NCBI GenBank assembly: GCA_017792405.1
Contig: CP051231.1
Span: 2,252,110-2,316,109, forward strand
Direction of reading: 5' to 3'
Source: Oceanicola sp.
Lineage (GTDB): Bacteria; Pseudomonadota; Alphaproteobacteria; Rhodobacterales; Rhodobacteraceae
DNA: 64,000 nucleotides
The notes under the pieces are model-generated. The model was not told the DNA's origin and did no database searches. It was given only the letters and a program-made list of their open reading frames with translations. The position numbers and the translations under genes were made by a program. This document shows positions 7,771 to 15,972 of this stretch, in pieces. Position 1 is the stretch's first letter; each line of letters opens with the position of its first letter.

Positions 7771-8267
7771 AGAGCCAATGGGGCGCGGGAGTTCCCGACG
7801 ATTGGAGTCCGGCGACGGTCATCCCCAAGCCGCACTACGAATCTTACGCCCGCGCGAGAGTGGCTGGTGCAGGTCCGAGCGCGGCGTATAGGGCTCACGT
7901 CGCCCGGACGACTGATGTGAAATCCACCAGCGTCAAGTCTGCGGCGCATCATCTCGAAAGGCACCCCGCCATCTCCGCGAGGATCGAGTGGTTGCGACGG
8001 GCGAAGACAGAGGAGCTGGAAGCCGACTCCCGGCCCCTGACGGGGCCGGTCCTGCGCCAGTTGATGGAGGCTTGCACGACCGCCTTGATGGGCGCTCACG
8101 ACGCGGCTGAGGCGAGTGCCGTGGCCGACATGTCCACGCTCGCAAAGCTGAGGAAAGCCGCGACCACGCACCTCGGACGCCTCAGCCGCGCAACGGAGCC
8201 GGTGGCCGCTCCCGTAAACGCCGGGAAGTCTGCTTGCTTCGGGCACCTATTGTGGTGCCAATGTTGA
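7767..8267 (+). CDS. Terminase-small-subunit-like protein (166 aa)
   Basis: Residues 25-75 follow the pattern of phage terminase small subunits of the P27/Terminase_2 kind: a helix YARARVAGAGPSAAYRAHV, a segment with SVKSAAHHLERHP, then ISARIEWLRR, matching the usual arrangement of A-Y-R, S-x-x-x-A-A, L-x-x-x-P and I-x-x-L. A helical C-terminal half would be for oligomerisation. Satellites often carry a lone small terminase to redirect packaging of a helper phage; that role is inferred. It is coupled by ATGA overlap to the gene before, and its stop lies inside the start region of the next. Confidence 0.5.
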   Translation: MKSQWGAGVPDDWSPATVIPKPHYESYARARVAGAGPSAAYRAHVARTTDVKSTSVKSAAHHLERHPAISARIEWLRRAKTEELEADSRPLTGPVLRQLMEACTTALMGAHDAAEASAVADMSTLAKLRKAATTHLGRLSRATEPVAAPVNAGKSACFGHLLWCQC

Positions 8268-8590
8268 ACGCCCGCGCTCCGAGCCACGCCGAACTCAATC
8301 TGGTGAAGATCATCCGCCGGTCGGAGGCGGGTCTTAGGCTGGCCGTGGCCGATCTTAAGGTCGAACCAACTAAGCAGTTGGCGAGCCGGATCGCGGAAGA
8401 GGTGGACGTGTTGTCGGGGGCGATTGCCCAACTCGCCCGTGTGATCGACTTCGACATCCTCGAAGACACGCCAGCACCGCGCGGAAGCGGACCTGACTTC
8501 CTCGACATTGCGGAGCGCGTGCTGGCCGTGATGGAGGGCCGGGTGTGCCCGACTTGCGGGTGCCCGTGCCGAGACCATCAACCCGGCTGA
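8261..8590 (+). CDS. Small hypothetical protein with Cys cluster
   Basis: The ATG at 8261 overlaps the stop of the previous gene; an in-frame TTG at 8234 is the alternative. The 109-residue product is helical and ends with CPTCGCPCRDH, a cysteine cluster able to bind a metal. No family is recognised. Confidence 0.6.
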   Translation: MLNARAPSHAELNLVKIIRRSEAGLRLAVADLKVEPTKQLASRIAEEVDVLSGAIAQLARVIDFDILEDTPAPRGSGPDFLDIAERVLAVMEGRVCPTCGCPCRDHQPG

Positions 8591-8676
8591 CGCCGGTCAT
8601 CAACCAACCGGCCACGCGCGGGTGCGCTCAAAGCCGGTCGAAACCAACTAACACCTCACCTCTAGGAGCTTACCAC

Positions 8677-9093
8677 ATGCACCCTCTTGACCTCACCCTG
8701 TGCCACCGTGGCGCGGGGGTCGCGGCCCTCGCCCAAGCGTGGGACTGCGAGAACCCGAAAGACGCCTACGCCGCCCCCCGTCTCGGGCTTGCGACCGCCA
8801 TCAACTTCTTCCTCGACGAACTGCCCGGCCTCCGCCGTCAGGCGGAGTTGCTGGCCGACTATGTGGCCGACATCGTGGACCACGACGAATGCGAAGTGCT
8901 GCGCCTGTCGGAGGTCCAAGTCGCACTCCATCTTGATCCGATCCGGGCCGAGGTGGTGCTGAACTTGATGGGCCTGACCCGCACCTTCGGGGACGTGTTC
9001 ACGTCGCAGAGAAACGGCGGCAAGAAGGTGCCTGTGGACCTCGATGACTTCGAGCTTCCCGCGACCCGCAAGGTGGTGAGCCTACGGAACTGA
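8677..9093 (+). CDS. Hypothetical protein (138 aa)
   Basis: ATG at 8677 has the ribosome site TAGGAG eight bases upstream, after an 86-base gap, so it is a separate translation unit from the overlapping chain before it. The product is acidic and helical. Residues around 80-110 (LSEVQVALHLDPIRAEVVLNLMG) could form a helix-turn-helix. No family is recognised. It precedes the primase gene by 148 bases. Confidence 0.65.
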   Translation: MHPLDLTLCHRGAGVAALAQAWDCENPKDAYAAPRLGLATAINFFLDELPGLRRQAELLADYVADIVDHDECEVLRLSEVQVALHLDPIRAEVVLNLMGLTRTFGDVFTSQRNGGKKVPVDLDDFELPATRKVVSLRN

Positions 9094-9241
9094 CTCAAGC
9101 CCTTTTTCGCTTCAAGTGAAGTTTTTTCTTGACGAGCGCGGCGATTCGGTGGGTGCTTGGCGAATCAATCCTGTGAGTTAATGACACAGGGCACGGCCCG
9201 CCCGCCGTTATCCAACACAAACCTTAGAAGAGCAGATACCA
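9094..9241. promoter_or_regulatory. Spacer with inverted repeats before the primase
   Basis: CTTCA/TGAAG is followed by six T residues (about 9110-9127), a weak terminator for the gene ending at 9093. GATTCG/CGAATC (about 9143-9166) and CCTGTG/CACAGG (9170-9190) are further dyads ahead of the primase start and may be control sites. Confidence 0.3.
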
Positions 9242-12200
9242 ATGACTGACACTCACCAAACGTCCTTCGGGGCGAACAATCCCTCTATGCCTGCCGACCT
9301 CCTGACGGAGGTGATCTCCTACCTTGAAGAGTCGACCGACGCCCCCAAACGCTGGGGGGATGCGGAGGTGTTGGGCGACCTCCACTCGCCCGAGTCCCGC
9401 GCCGTGTTGGAATCCTCTATCACAGTGCTGGTGGCCCCGAGCCGCCAGACGCCGGGGAAGAAATGGGAACTGGCGACGGGGATCGTTGATGAGATGATCG
9501 ACGGCGATCTGGCACGGCATCCGGTGGAGGCTGAAAAGGACGGGAGGTCGATTTGCTTCGCCGCCAGCCCGCGCACCAACACTCGCAAGGCCGGTGGTCG
9601 CACCATCGAATACGGCTGGCGGGCGAAGGACAAGATCACCTCTGTCTCGGCCATCGCTATCGACGTTGACGGAACCGACACCTTCGCCCGTGTGACCGAG
9701 AAGGCGCAGGAACTGGGCTGGTTCCACGTCGCCTACACGACGCACTCTCACGCGGCGAAGAGCACGCCTAACGGCGAGCGGTTCCGGGTGATCCTGTTCC
9801 TGCGTGAGCCTTTCGACATCCCGGCAGGGAGTTCTCGGGATGAGGCCCGCCGTGAGGCGGTGGCCCGGTGGGAAGCCTTCTATGTCGGGGTCTGCGAGGC
9901 GCTGGGCCTGACGGAGATCGACGCCAGCGCGATGAACGTCAATCAGATGATGTATGCGGCCCGCAGACCGTCTGAGGGTGCGCCGTTCAAGCACGTCATC
10001 TGCGGCGGCGGTTTCGTGGACGTTGACGCCGTGGTGCCGGGCGACCCGTCGAAATATCGGAAGAGCGACTGCCGCACCGGCGGAGGCGTCTCACTGGACG
10101 CCCAAGACACCGGCGAACCTGCTGTTCTGAGCGACGGGTTCGATGTCCGCGACTGGTATTGGGATGGTGGTAAAGACATCCTGATTGAGACCCTCTTGGA
10201 CACCATCGGATTGGAAGACCGTGGGTCTTCCGGTGGTGGCCGGACGATCCTCTGCCCCAACGACGCCAACCACACGAACGCGGGTGATCCCAACGACGCC
10301 GGGTGCTGGGCTGCGGAAGGTTACAAAGAAGACAACCTTTCGGTCATCACTTGTCACCACAAAGCCTGCCTTGGGCTTTGGACCGGCGACTTCTTGCGGA
10401 TGATCGAACAGGCCATCCTCGACGGCCACGCCGAGTTGCCCGACGACTACCCGAGCTTCTCCGCGATGCTCTGCGACTCGGCGTTCGACCCCGATGAGAT
10501 CGACGGGGAGGCTCCGCACTTCGACCCGCGCGACTATGGCGTGGAAGAGGTGATTGAGGTCCAGCGTCTGGCCACCCCGAAGAAGGTGCAGAGAGCGTTT
10601 CAGACTGTGGCCGATGATGACCGGGCCGGGGACGATCACTATGCCGCCCTCTACGCCGGGGTGGAGCTGGCCGGGAATAAGGTCAAGGCCGTGGAGGCGC
10701 TGGACGATCTTGTGAAGGAGCGGTTTGACTCCAACAAAGCCAAGGCGCTCAAGAAGAAGGGCACCGAACGCCTCAAGGCCGACCGTGCCGCTCACGCGGC
10801 GACGGTGGCGGCGGAAGACCGCGAGCGGGTGAAGGAAGCGATTGCACACGGGACGCCGAACAACGTGAGCCTCGACATCGCGGACCCGCTGGGGGACACG
10901 ATGGAGGAAGCTCTGGCCACACTCTCGCATCGGTTCGTGCTCGCGGACGTAAACGGGAAGTTCCTCGCCCTGCGGAAGCCGGACCTTGCGGCCTTGCGGG
11001 AAACAGGGCGGACATTGCCGAGCATCTTCACGGCCCACCGCTTGGAGGACTTCGTGAAGTTCCACGAAGATCGGTCGGTGGTGGTCGGGTCGGGCGAAGA
11101 CGCGAAGTTGGAGAACCCGGCACGGGAGTTTGTGAGGACCGCTCCCCGCAAGAGCGGGGTGGTGTTCGCGCCGCACCCTGTCGCAGTCGGGACCAACGAG
11201 TTCAACATGTATTATGGGCGGACCTTGGAGCCGCTGGACGTGCCGTGCCTGACCATCGCGCGGTTCATCTTCCGCGTCATCTGTGGCGGGCGGAAACACC
11301 TTTGGCGGTGGGTGTTGCTTTGGCTCGCGCACATGGTCCAGCTCCCCGGCGAGAAGCCCGGCACCGCGATTGTGTCGCACGGTGCCGGTGGGACCGGGAA
11401 GTCCACCTTCGGGGTGATCTGCGAGAAGCTGACCGCCCCTCATAGCCGGACCTTGGAGAAGGGCGAGCACGTCACCGGGCGGTTCGCCAATGAGCACCTC
11501 GCCACCACCATCTGCGCTGTCTGCGCGGAGGCAGCATTCGCCCGTGACCCGCGTGTGCGGAACGAACTCAAGGGCCTGATCACTTCCGAAACCCTCGCCG
11601 TTGAGGCCAAAGGGATGCCCGTGATCCAGATGAGCAGCTACCTCTGCCTGTTCTTCGACTCCAACGACGCCCACGCCGTGGCCATCGAGCGGAACGGCTC
11701 TGAACGGCGGTTCTTGGTGATGGAGGTCGCGGACACCTATCGCGGCGACCGGGCCTATTGGAAGGCGCTCTACGCGGCGGTGGATGGTGACGAAATGCGC
11801 GGGTTTCTGCATTGGCTCCTGACGCTCAAACCCGAGCGGTTGGGCCTGACATGGGATGACGTGCGGGTGGCACCGACCACGCCCGAGCGGGACGCTATGA
11901 GCTACCAGAGCCTTCGCCCGGCGCATCGGGCCTTGCTCGACATCTTCGAGAACGGCGAGGTGACGCTGGTGGTGGGTGATTGCCCCGAGACCATCTATCT
12001 CGATGACGGGCCTGTGCGCCTGCCCATCGCCCCATTGCGGAGCTATCTCGCCGCGAAGGGGGACACACGCCAAGCTGACGACAGCGACCCGGTGAAGATC
12101 ATGCACTTCCTCTTCGGGGAGAAGATCGGGGAACGGGTGGACCCTGTGACGGGCGAGAGGTCCGGCGGGTGGGTCACGGTGGAGACCCGGAGGGGCACAC

Positions 12201-12301
12201 TTACACCCCGCGACGGCGGGAACACGCGATGGATTGAGTTCCCGCCTCGGCGGATGCTCTTGGATGAGATCGAAGAGCGGTTCGGTCGCGTGGTGGCGTA
12301 G
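9242..12301 (+). CDS. Primase-helicase (DUF5906/SF3 type), element replication
   Basis: The 1019-aa protein has three recognisable parts. The N-terminal third has a primase-polymerase-like region with IAIDVDGTD, YTTHSHA and GERFRVILFL. Around residues 335-380 a zinc-finger-like stretch holds CPND, a Cys-x-A turn and CHHKAC. The C-terminal half is a superfamily 3-type helicase as in DUF5906 proteins, with the Walker A motif GAGGTGKS at 714-721 and LFFDSND and ERRFLVMEV further on. Such proteins start and drive replication of satellites, plasmids and islands. It is by far the largest gene of the element. The origin-like repeats directly downstream fit a replication module. Confidence 0.88.
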   Translation: MTDTHQTSFGANNPSMPADLLTEVISYLEESTDAPKRWGDAEVLGDLHSPESRAVLESSITVLVAPSRQTPGKKWELATGIVDEMIDGDLARHPVEAEKDGRSICFAASPRTNTRKAGGRTIEYGWRAKDKITSVSAIAIDVDGTDTFARVTEKAQELGWFHVAYTTHSHAAKSTPNGERFRVILFLREPFDIPAGSSRDEARREAVARWEAFYVGVCEALGLTEIDASAMNVNQMMYAARRPSEGAPFKHVICGGGFVDVDAVVPGDPSKYRKSDCRTGGGVSLDAQDTGEPAVLSDGFDVRDWYWDGGKDILIETLLDTIGLEDRGSSGGGRTILCPNDANHTNAGDPNDAGCWAAEGYKEDNLSVITCHHKACLGLWTGDFLRMIEQAILDGHAELPDDYPSFSAMLCDSAFDPDEIDGEAPHFDPRDYGVEEVIEVQRLATPKKVQRAFQTVADDDRAGDDHYAALYAGVELAGNKVKAVEALDDLVKERFDSNKAKALKKKGTERLKADRAAHAATVAAEDRERVKEAIAHGTPNNVSLDIADPLGDTMEEALATLSHRFVLADVNGKFLALRKPDLAALRETGRTLPSIFTAHRLEDFVKFHEDRSVVVGSGEDAKLENPAREFVRTAPRKSGVVFAPHPVAVGTNEFNMYYGRTLEPLDVPCLTIARFIFRVICGGRKHLWRWVLLWLAHMVQLPGEKPGTAIVSHGAGGTGKSTFGVICEKLTAPHSRTLEKGEHVTGRFANEHLATTICAVCAEAAFARDPRVRNELKGLITSETLAVEAKGMPVIQMSSYLCLFFDSNDAHAVAIERNGSERRFLVMEVADTYRGDRAYWKALYAAVDGDEMRGFLHWLLTLKPERLGLTWDDVRVAPTTPERDAMSYQSLRPAHRALLDIFENGEVTLVVGDCPETIYLDDGPVRLPIAPLRSYLAAKGDTRQADDSDPVKIMHFLFGEKIGERVDPVTGERSGGWVTVETRRGTLTPRDGGNTRWIEFPPRRMLLDEIEERFGRVVA

Positions 12302-12325
12302 TGGAGCGGGCGCGTAAGCGCCCCA

Positions 12326-12544
12326 ACCTCCGATTACCTCCAACAACCTCCGGGGTTCTTGGAGGCTGGTGGCGGTCAAAGGACCCATATTTTTACGGGC
12401 CCTTTCTCTTCCATATCCCCGACCTCCAAACCTCCAAGGGGAAATAGGAAAGACAAAGTGGCAGGGACACACACCCCCTAGAGACAGGGTGTGTGTCCCC
12501 GCCCCGAGATAAACGGCGACACTTTTGCTTGGAGGTTTGGAGGT
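12326..12544. repeat. Origin-like nest of iterons and inverted repeats
   Basis: ACCTCC occurs three times at exact 10-base steps (12326, 12336, 12346) and twice more at 12422 and 12430. A perfect 17-bp inverted repeat (12422-12438 with 12528-12544) encloses a perfect 13-bp inverted repeat with a 10-base loop (GGGACACACACCC 12464-12476, GGGTGTGTGTCCC 12487-12499). The outer right arm holds GGAGGT twice. Iterons at helical spacing with nested palindromes beside a primase-helicase suggest a replication origin; terminators or operators are the alternative. The remaining parts of 12302-12858 show no gene. Confidence 0.6.
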
Positions 12545-12858
12545 TGGACCGGGCTTTACCCTCCCCGGCGGCAGTTGGCCCGCCTCCTGTAATAGTTTGC
12601 AAAAGCAACCAATATTTGCGCTCACAGCACACAATTACATGACTCCCGCACATATCCACCAACGGGGCACCGCGAGCCGCCTCACACCCGAGCCGCCTCA
12701 CGGCGGGAGTCCCCAGATCGGCCCCAACCCCCACCCAGAAGGCTCCCGGTCGCCACCCGGCGAAACACTCCGAGAGGGCGATTGTTTCCAGACTCGACCT
12801 AGGATTCCTGTTACACTTACTTAGGAAATCGCACACGAATCGGCACCAAGGCCCCGAT

Positions 12859-13572
12859 ATGAAAGGTTGTTCTTTAGTAAGTTTTACTCCTGCATTCGCC
12901 TACCTCCGCACGTCCAGCGCCGCGAACATCGGTCAGGACAAAGACTCCGACACCCGCCAACGGGTGGCCATCGAGAGCTACGCCGCCGCGAACGGGTATC
13001 GGATCGTCGGCACCTTCACCGATGAAGCAGTCAGCGGCACCGACCCCATCGAGTCTCGCCCCGGCATGATGGACCTGCTTGCCGCCGTCCTGTCCAATGG
13101 CACTCGCACCATTATCGTTGAAAGCCCTGACCGCTTCGCCCGCGACGCTGTGGTGCAGGAGCTAGGCCACCGAATGCTCAAAGAGCGCGGCGTGGCCCTC
13201 ATCCCGTCCACCGCCCCGGATTACTTCCTGCACGACACACCGACCTCAGAGCTTGTCAGAGCCATCCTCGGGGCCGTCAGCGCCTTCGACCGCCGCCAGA
13301 CCGTAGACGAGCTCCGCGCCTCACGGGACCGCGCCAGTGAGCGCCTAGGGCGGCGTGTAGAGGGCCGGAAGCCGGTGGCCGATGCCACGACCCACGCGGA
13401 AGCCAAGCGCCTCTATCGGAAGTCACCCAAGACTGGGCAGCGGCGGACCCTCCGCGCTATCGCAGCCGAGCTGGCCAGACTCGGCCACGTCTCCCCAACC
13501 GGCGAGCCGCACCATGCGAACACCATCCGCCGCATGTTACAGCGCGAGGGCGTGTATCAAGCCAGCACCTAG
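12859..13572 (+). CDS. Serine recombinase, resolvase family
   Basis: The 237-aa protein starts with the resolvase N-terminal domain: Y-L-R-T-S at residues 15-19, with Ser19 the likely nucleophile, then TRQR and the SPDRFARD motif with the conserved D-R-x-x-R. A helix-rich C-terminal part with RRTLRAIAAELARLG and NTIRRML resembles the small DNA-binding domain of resolvases. It could resolve multimers of the replicating element or invert or excise DNA. ATG 12859 has only a weak ribosome site. It is the second site-specific recombinase of the element. Confidence 0.88.
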   Translation: MKGCSLVSFTPAFAYLRTSSAANIGQDKDSDTRQRVAIESYAAANGYRIVGTFTDEAVSGTDPIESRPGMMDLLAAVLSNGTRTIIVESPDRFARDAVVQELGHRMLKERGVALIPSTAPDYFLHDTPTSELVRAILGAVSAFDRRQTVDELRASRDRASERLGRRVEGRKPVADATTHAEAKRLYRKSPKTGQRRTLRAIAAELARLGHVSPTGEPHHANTIRRMLQREGVYQAST

Positions 13573-13972
13573 ACCGCAGACCTCACAGCGCCCCTCTGAC
13601 GCCCACCACAACCCCGCAGGCTCGCTCACCACCGGCTCAACCCCGAGCGGGCCTGTCGCGTCCTACAGTGCCTCTGAGAGCCCTTGAACGCCCCGTCACC
13701 GACACTGAAACAGAGGGGCCCCAGGCGGGGGGATTGGGGCTGATCTTGAAACGGGCACGGTGGCTACATGCACCGGATTCACCACCCGGCAAGCAGGCCA
13801 CCACGCGCCTGACGGCGCTCCCCCCCAAATCACCGCTTGACCCTCCCTGCCTCCCTTTAGTATGACGCGCGACTGCCCGTAGTGAATTGATTTGCAAGGA
13901 AAAATCACAAAGTTCGCAAAGCTGGCAAGCGACACTCACAACGCGCAAAACCGGACAACTGATAGGAACACA
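13573..13972. other. Intergenic stretch of 400 bases
   Basis: No frame here has a ribosome site or coding bias, and I see no RNA gene. The right end is AT-richer (TTGATTTGCAAGGAAAAATCAC near 13888) and may hold the promoter for the gene at 13973. Confidence 0.45.
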
Positions 13973-14230
13973 ATGACACAGACACCACACACTCTCACTA
14001 GAACCGAACTGGCGGACTATGTCTGGGCAAACAGAGATGCCGTTTTCGGGGCCATCTCCGAACTCCCCCCAGAAACACGCGCCAAGGTGTTCGCAGGCGT
14101 AGCCCAAAGGCTCGCCGAAAGGATCGAAAAGATGCCGTCTGGTCCTGAGAGAGCCAGCACCTTGGAGGCGTGCTCTACTTTTAGCGAACTCAGCATGAGT
14201 GCCGCAGACGAAGCCAGCAGGGCCAGCTAA
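13973..14230 (+). CDS. Hypothetical protein (85 aa)
   Basis: ATG 13973 follows the ribosome-site-like GATAGGA. The product is helical and acidic, with repeated Ala and Glu and no Cys-rich or membrane part. No family is recognised. It lies in the right arm of the element, upstream of a pair of alternative hairpins. Confidence 0.55.
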   Translation: MTQTPHTLTRTELADYVWANRDAVFGAISELPPETRAKVFAGVAQRLAERIEKMPSGPERASTLEACSTFSELSMSAADEASRAS

Positions 14231-14267
14231 CCGCCCTCTTGGGCGGCATCTCTCCCTGCCGCCCAAG
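14231..14267 (+). promoter_or_regulatory. Two mutually exclusive hairpins
   Basis: CCGCCC (14231-14236) can pair with GGGCGG (14241-14246). Alternatively CTTGGGCGGC (14238-14247) can pair with GCCGCCCAAG (14258-14267) in a 10-bp stem. The two share the middle strand, as in attenuators. They sit between the stop at 14230 and the next gene at 14311; there is no T run. Confidence 0.45.
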
Positions 14268-14310
14268 TGCCTGCCCGCGCCATCAAGGGCAACCACATGA
14301 AAGGACCGCA

Positions 14311-14886
14311 ATGACACGACCCAACCCTAACCTGCATACCTCCGGTGAGAGCTTCACAGCGCAACTCGCCACTTGGTTGGCGGAAGAAAATGACCCCCAC
14401 ACACAAATCGCAGTGGCCCGCCGCAACTGGGGTCACATTAATCCCGACCACCCGCAAACCCGGCAAGTGATTGACTGCCTAACGGAGGCTCGCAGGGTGG
14501 TCCCGCTTCCTGAAACCCTGTTCGACTTCGAGCGGAATATCTACCCCGCACAGGGGCACCGAGACTTGGTGCATGGCACGATACTGCTTGAAGCCGGAGT
14601 TGGCGATTTAGAGGGTGCAGTAAGTGAAGCGATCAACAGGCCCTATCCCTTCGATCATCGGGATTTCTGTGTAACCAAGGACATGGCGCGAAACCGGCAC
14701 GGATCGCCCGGCGAAGGGTTTCAGGAAGTGGCCTTCAGCCTCATCTGTCCTGAGGATCAAATCTTGTTCTACTACTACCGCCGCGAGGGTTTCTACGAAC
14801 CTGTGTGGCGAGGTGCGGGCATCCTAACCGCCAGCTCCATTGAGGTTCGGATTGGCGATGGGGATTGGATCCCCGCCTACTTCTGA
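14311..14886 (+). CDS. Hypothetical protein (191 aa)
   Basis: ATG 14311 has AAAGGA just upstream. The protein is soluble and rich in aromatic residues in its C-terminal half (ILFYYYRREGFYEPVW). It contains no motif I recognise. It converges with the HNH gene on the other strand, 140 bases away. Confidence 0.6.
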   Translation: MTRPNPNLHTSGESFTAQLATWLAEENDPHTQIAVARRNWGHINPDHPQTRQVIDCLTEARRVVPLPETLFDFERNIYPAQGHRDLVHGTILLEAGVGDLEGAVSEAINRPYPFDHRDFCVTKDMARNRHGSPGEGFQEVAFSLICPEDQILFYYYRREGFYEPVWRGAGILTASSIEVRIGDGDWIPAYF

Positions 14887-15026
14887 CCCGCGCGGTGATG
14901 TGGGACAAAACCACACCCTTATGCCTGCCCTGCGCAGTCAGGCGCAAATGCGCGGAGGCGCGATCCCCCGAGTGTATCTCCACTGAGTTAAATTTGAAGG
15001 CGGTTATCGTGAGGCCCGCAGCGCCG

Positions 15027-15629
15027 CTAGGACTTCTTGTTGGAACAAAGGTGCCATGAATCCTGCACCGTCTTGCGCCAGACGCCGCCGAATTTTGCGG
15101 GCTTGGTCTCGCCCGTGTAGATCGACTTTGGCGCGGAAACGTAGTCCATGGACCCGTCGTAGTCGTCTCCGAAACCGTCATGGAACTCGGGTTCGGGGGC
15201 AGCAACTTCCGCCCGCTCCGCAAGGGATTGTGCGACCGTATCGAGGTCCGCCAGTTCGGACAGGAGCGCCTTGCGTCGGTTCCCGTTGTTGTCCCGCCGG
15301 GTTACGATGCGCAAGTTCGTCGGTCTGTTGTCAGATGGATTGTGGTTCACGTGATCCACATCGAAGTCACGCGGAATCCATTTGCCGAGGGTCACCGCTG
15401 CGATGAAGCGATGTGAGAGGATCGACTTGGGGCCGTGTTCAAACCACAAATAGTCATGACCTTCCCGACTTTTGCTGTTGTTCGGCCTCTCGCCACCAAC
15501 GGTGCCCGCCGCGTAGTCAAATGGGGTATCCTCAATGACCTCTTCCAAGTCGGGGTATGGGAGTTCATGTGGTCGCTCTGTCTCATAAGGCTGCGCTAGC
15601 GTTGCCTTCACGTATTCCAAATCCCTCAT
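15027..15629 (-). CDS. HNH endonuclease of the element
   Basis: The core DVDHVNHNPSDNRPTNLRIV contains the HNH pattern: D-H, then N-H-N and N-L-R-I-V, typical of phage and intron HNH_3 homing-type nucleases. The protein has about 200 residues with an acidic C-terminal half. ATG 15629 is preferred because GGAG lies at suitable distance; a GTG at 15638 is the alternative. HNH nucleases in phages and satellites act in packaging or mobility; which applies here is unknown. It is the last gene before attR. Confidence 0.85.
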   Translation of the reverse strand: MRDLEYVKATLAQPYETERPHELPYPDLEEVIEDTPFDYAAGTVGGERPNNSKSREGHDYLWFEHGPKSILSHRFIAAVTLGKWIPRDFDVDHVNHNPSDNRPTNLRIVTRRDNNGNRRKALLSELADLDTVAQSLAERAEVAAPEPEFHDGFGDDYDGSMDYVSAPKSIYTGETKPAKFGGVWRKTVQDSWHLCSNKKS

Positions 15630-15768
15630 TCGTCGCACCGCTCCATCTCAATCGCTTTCCGATGCTAAGGGCCTTCGGCCTCCCACGCTAGATAGCTACG
15701 ACAACTGGAGGTCGTCTGGCGGCGTCAGCCGGGCCTAACCGCAATGTGCAGAACCGGAAGTGCTCCTG

Positions 15769-15785
15769 ACCGTGCAACTTGCACG
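15769..15785. repeat. Copy of the attL-side dyad near attR
   Basis: ACCGTGCAACTTGCACG is identical to 576-592 over 17 bases and in the same orientation. It lies 93 bases inside attR. Between it and attR (15786-15878) the sequence is AT-rich and has no gene, as expected of a bent integrase-binding arm. Confidence 0.6.
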
Positions 15786-15878
15786 CTGAAAAGCTAAATG
15801 GCCCCAATATCTTAGCCGGACACAAAAAATAGCACCTTTCAAGTAGTTGAAATCTTTTCTATTTCTGACCGTGTATTT

Positions 15879-15924
15879 CTTGCCAAGGTTAGGGTCGTGA
15901 GTTCGAATCTCATCGCCCGCTCCA
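15879..15924 (+). repeat. attR, 46-bp direct repeat copy 2
   Basis: Exact copy of 448-493, the 3' part of tRNA-Gly from the anticodon arm through CCA, without the 5' half. It marks the right end of the integrated element. Chromosomal genes resume 48 bases later. Confidence 0.95.
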
Positions 15925-15957
15925 GAGAGTTTCCTTCACAGATCAGATCGTGAGACC

Positions 15958-15972
15958 GGCGCAGTTTGCGCC
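15958..15972 (-). terminator. Short hairpin after the MBL gene
   Basis: GGCGCA and TGCGCC form a 6-bp stem with a 3-base loop directly after the stop of the minus-strand MBL gene. There is no T run, so this is only a possible terminator. Confidence 0.3.

Larger units (their letters stand above)
448..15924. mobile_element. Integrative element in tRNA-Gly, about 15.4 kb
   Basis: Two identical 46-bp copies of the tRNA-Gly 3' end bound this stretch in direct orientation. Directly inside the left copy is a tyrosine integrase gene reading inward. The interior has primase-helicase, serine recombinase, AlpA-like, terminase-small-like and HNH genes, and a low-GC defence-like cassette. Genes on both outer sides are ordinary chromosomal genes. 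No structural phage genes, large terminase, conjugation genes or relaxase are visible, so a phage satellite or a mobilisable replicating island is the best fit. I infer this from gene content. Confidence 0.93.

Noticed and set aside
12302..12558. CRISPR array suspected from repeated ACCTCC and hairpins
   Set aside because: Units are only 6 bases, without spacers of constant length; no cas genes.
10091..12634. Long antisense frame of 847 codons opposite the primase-helicase
   Set aside because: It mirrors the GC-biased codons of the primase gene, has no ribosome site or recognisable motif, and runs on into the repeat nest.
448..15924. Complete prophage
   Set aside because: No capsid, portal, tail, lysis or large terminase genes are present.
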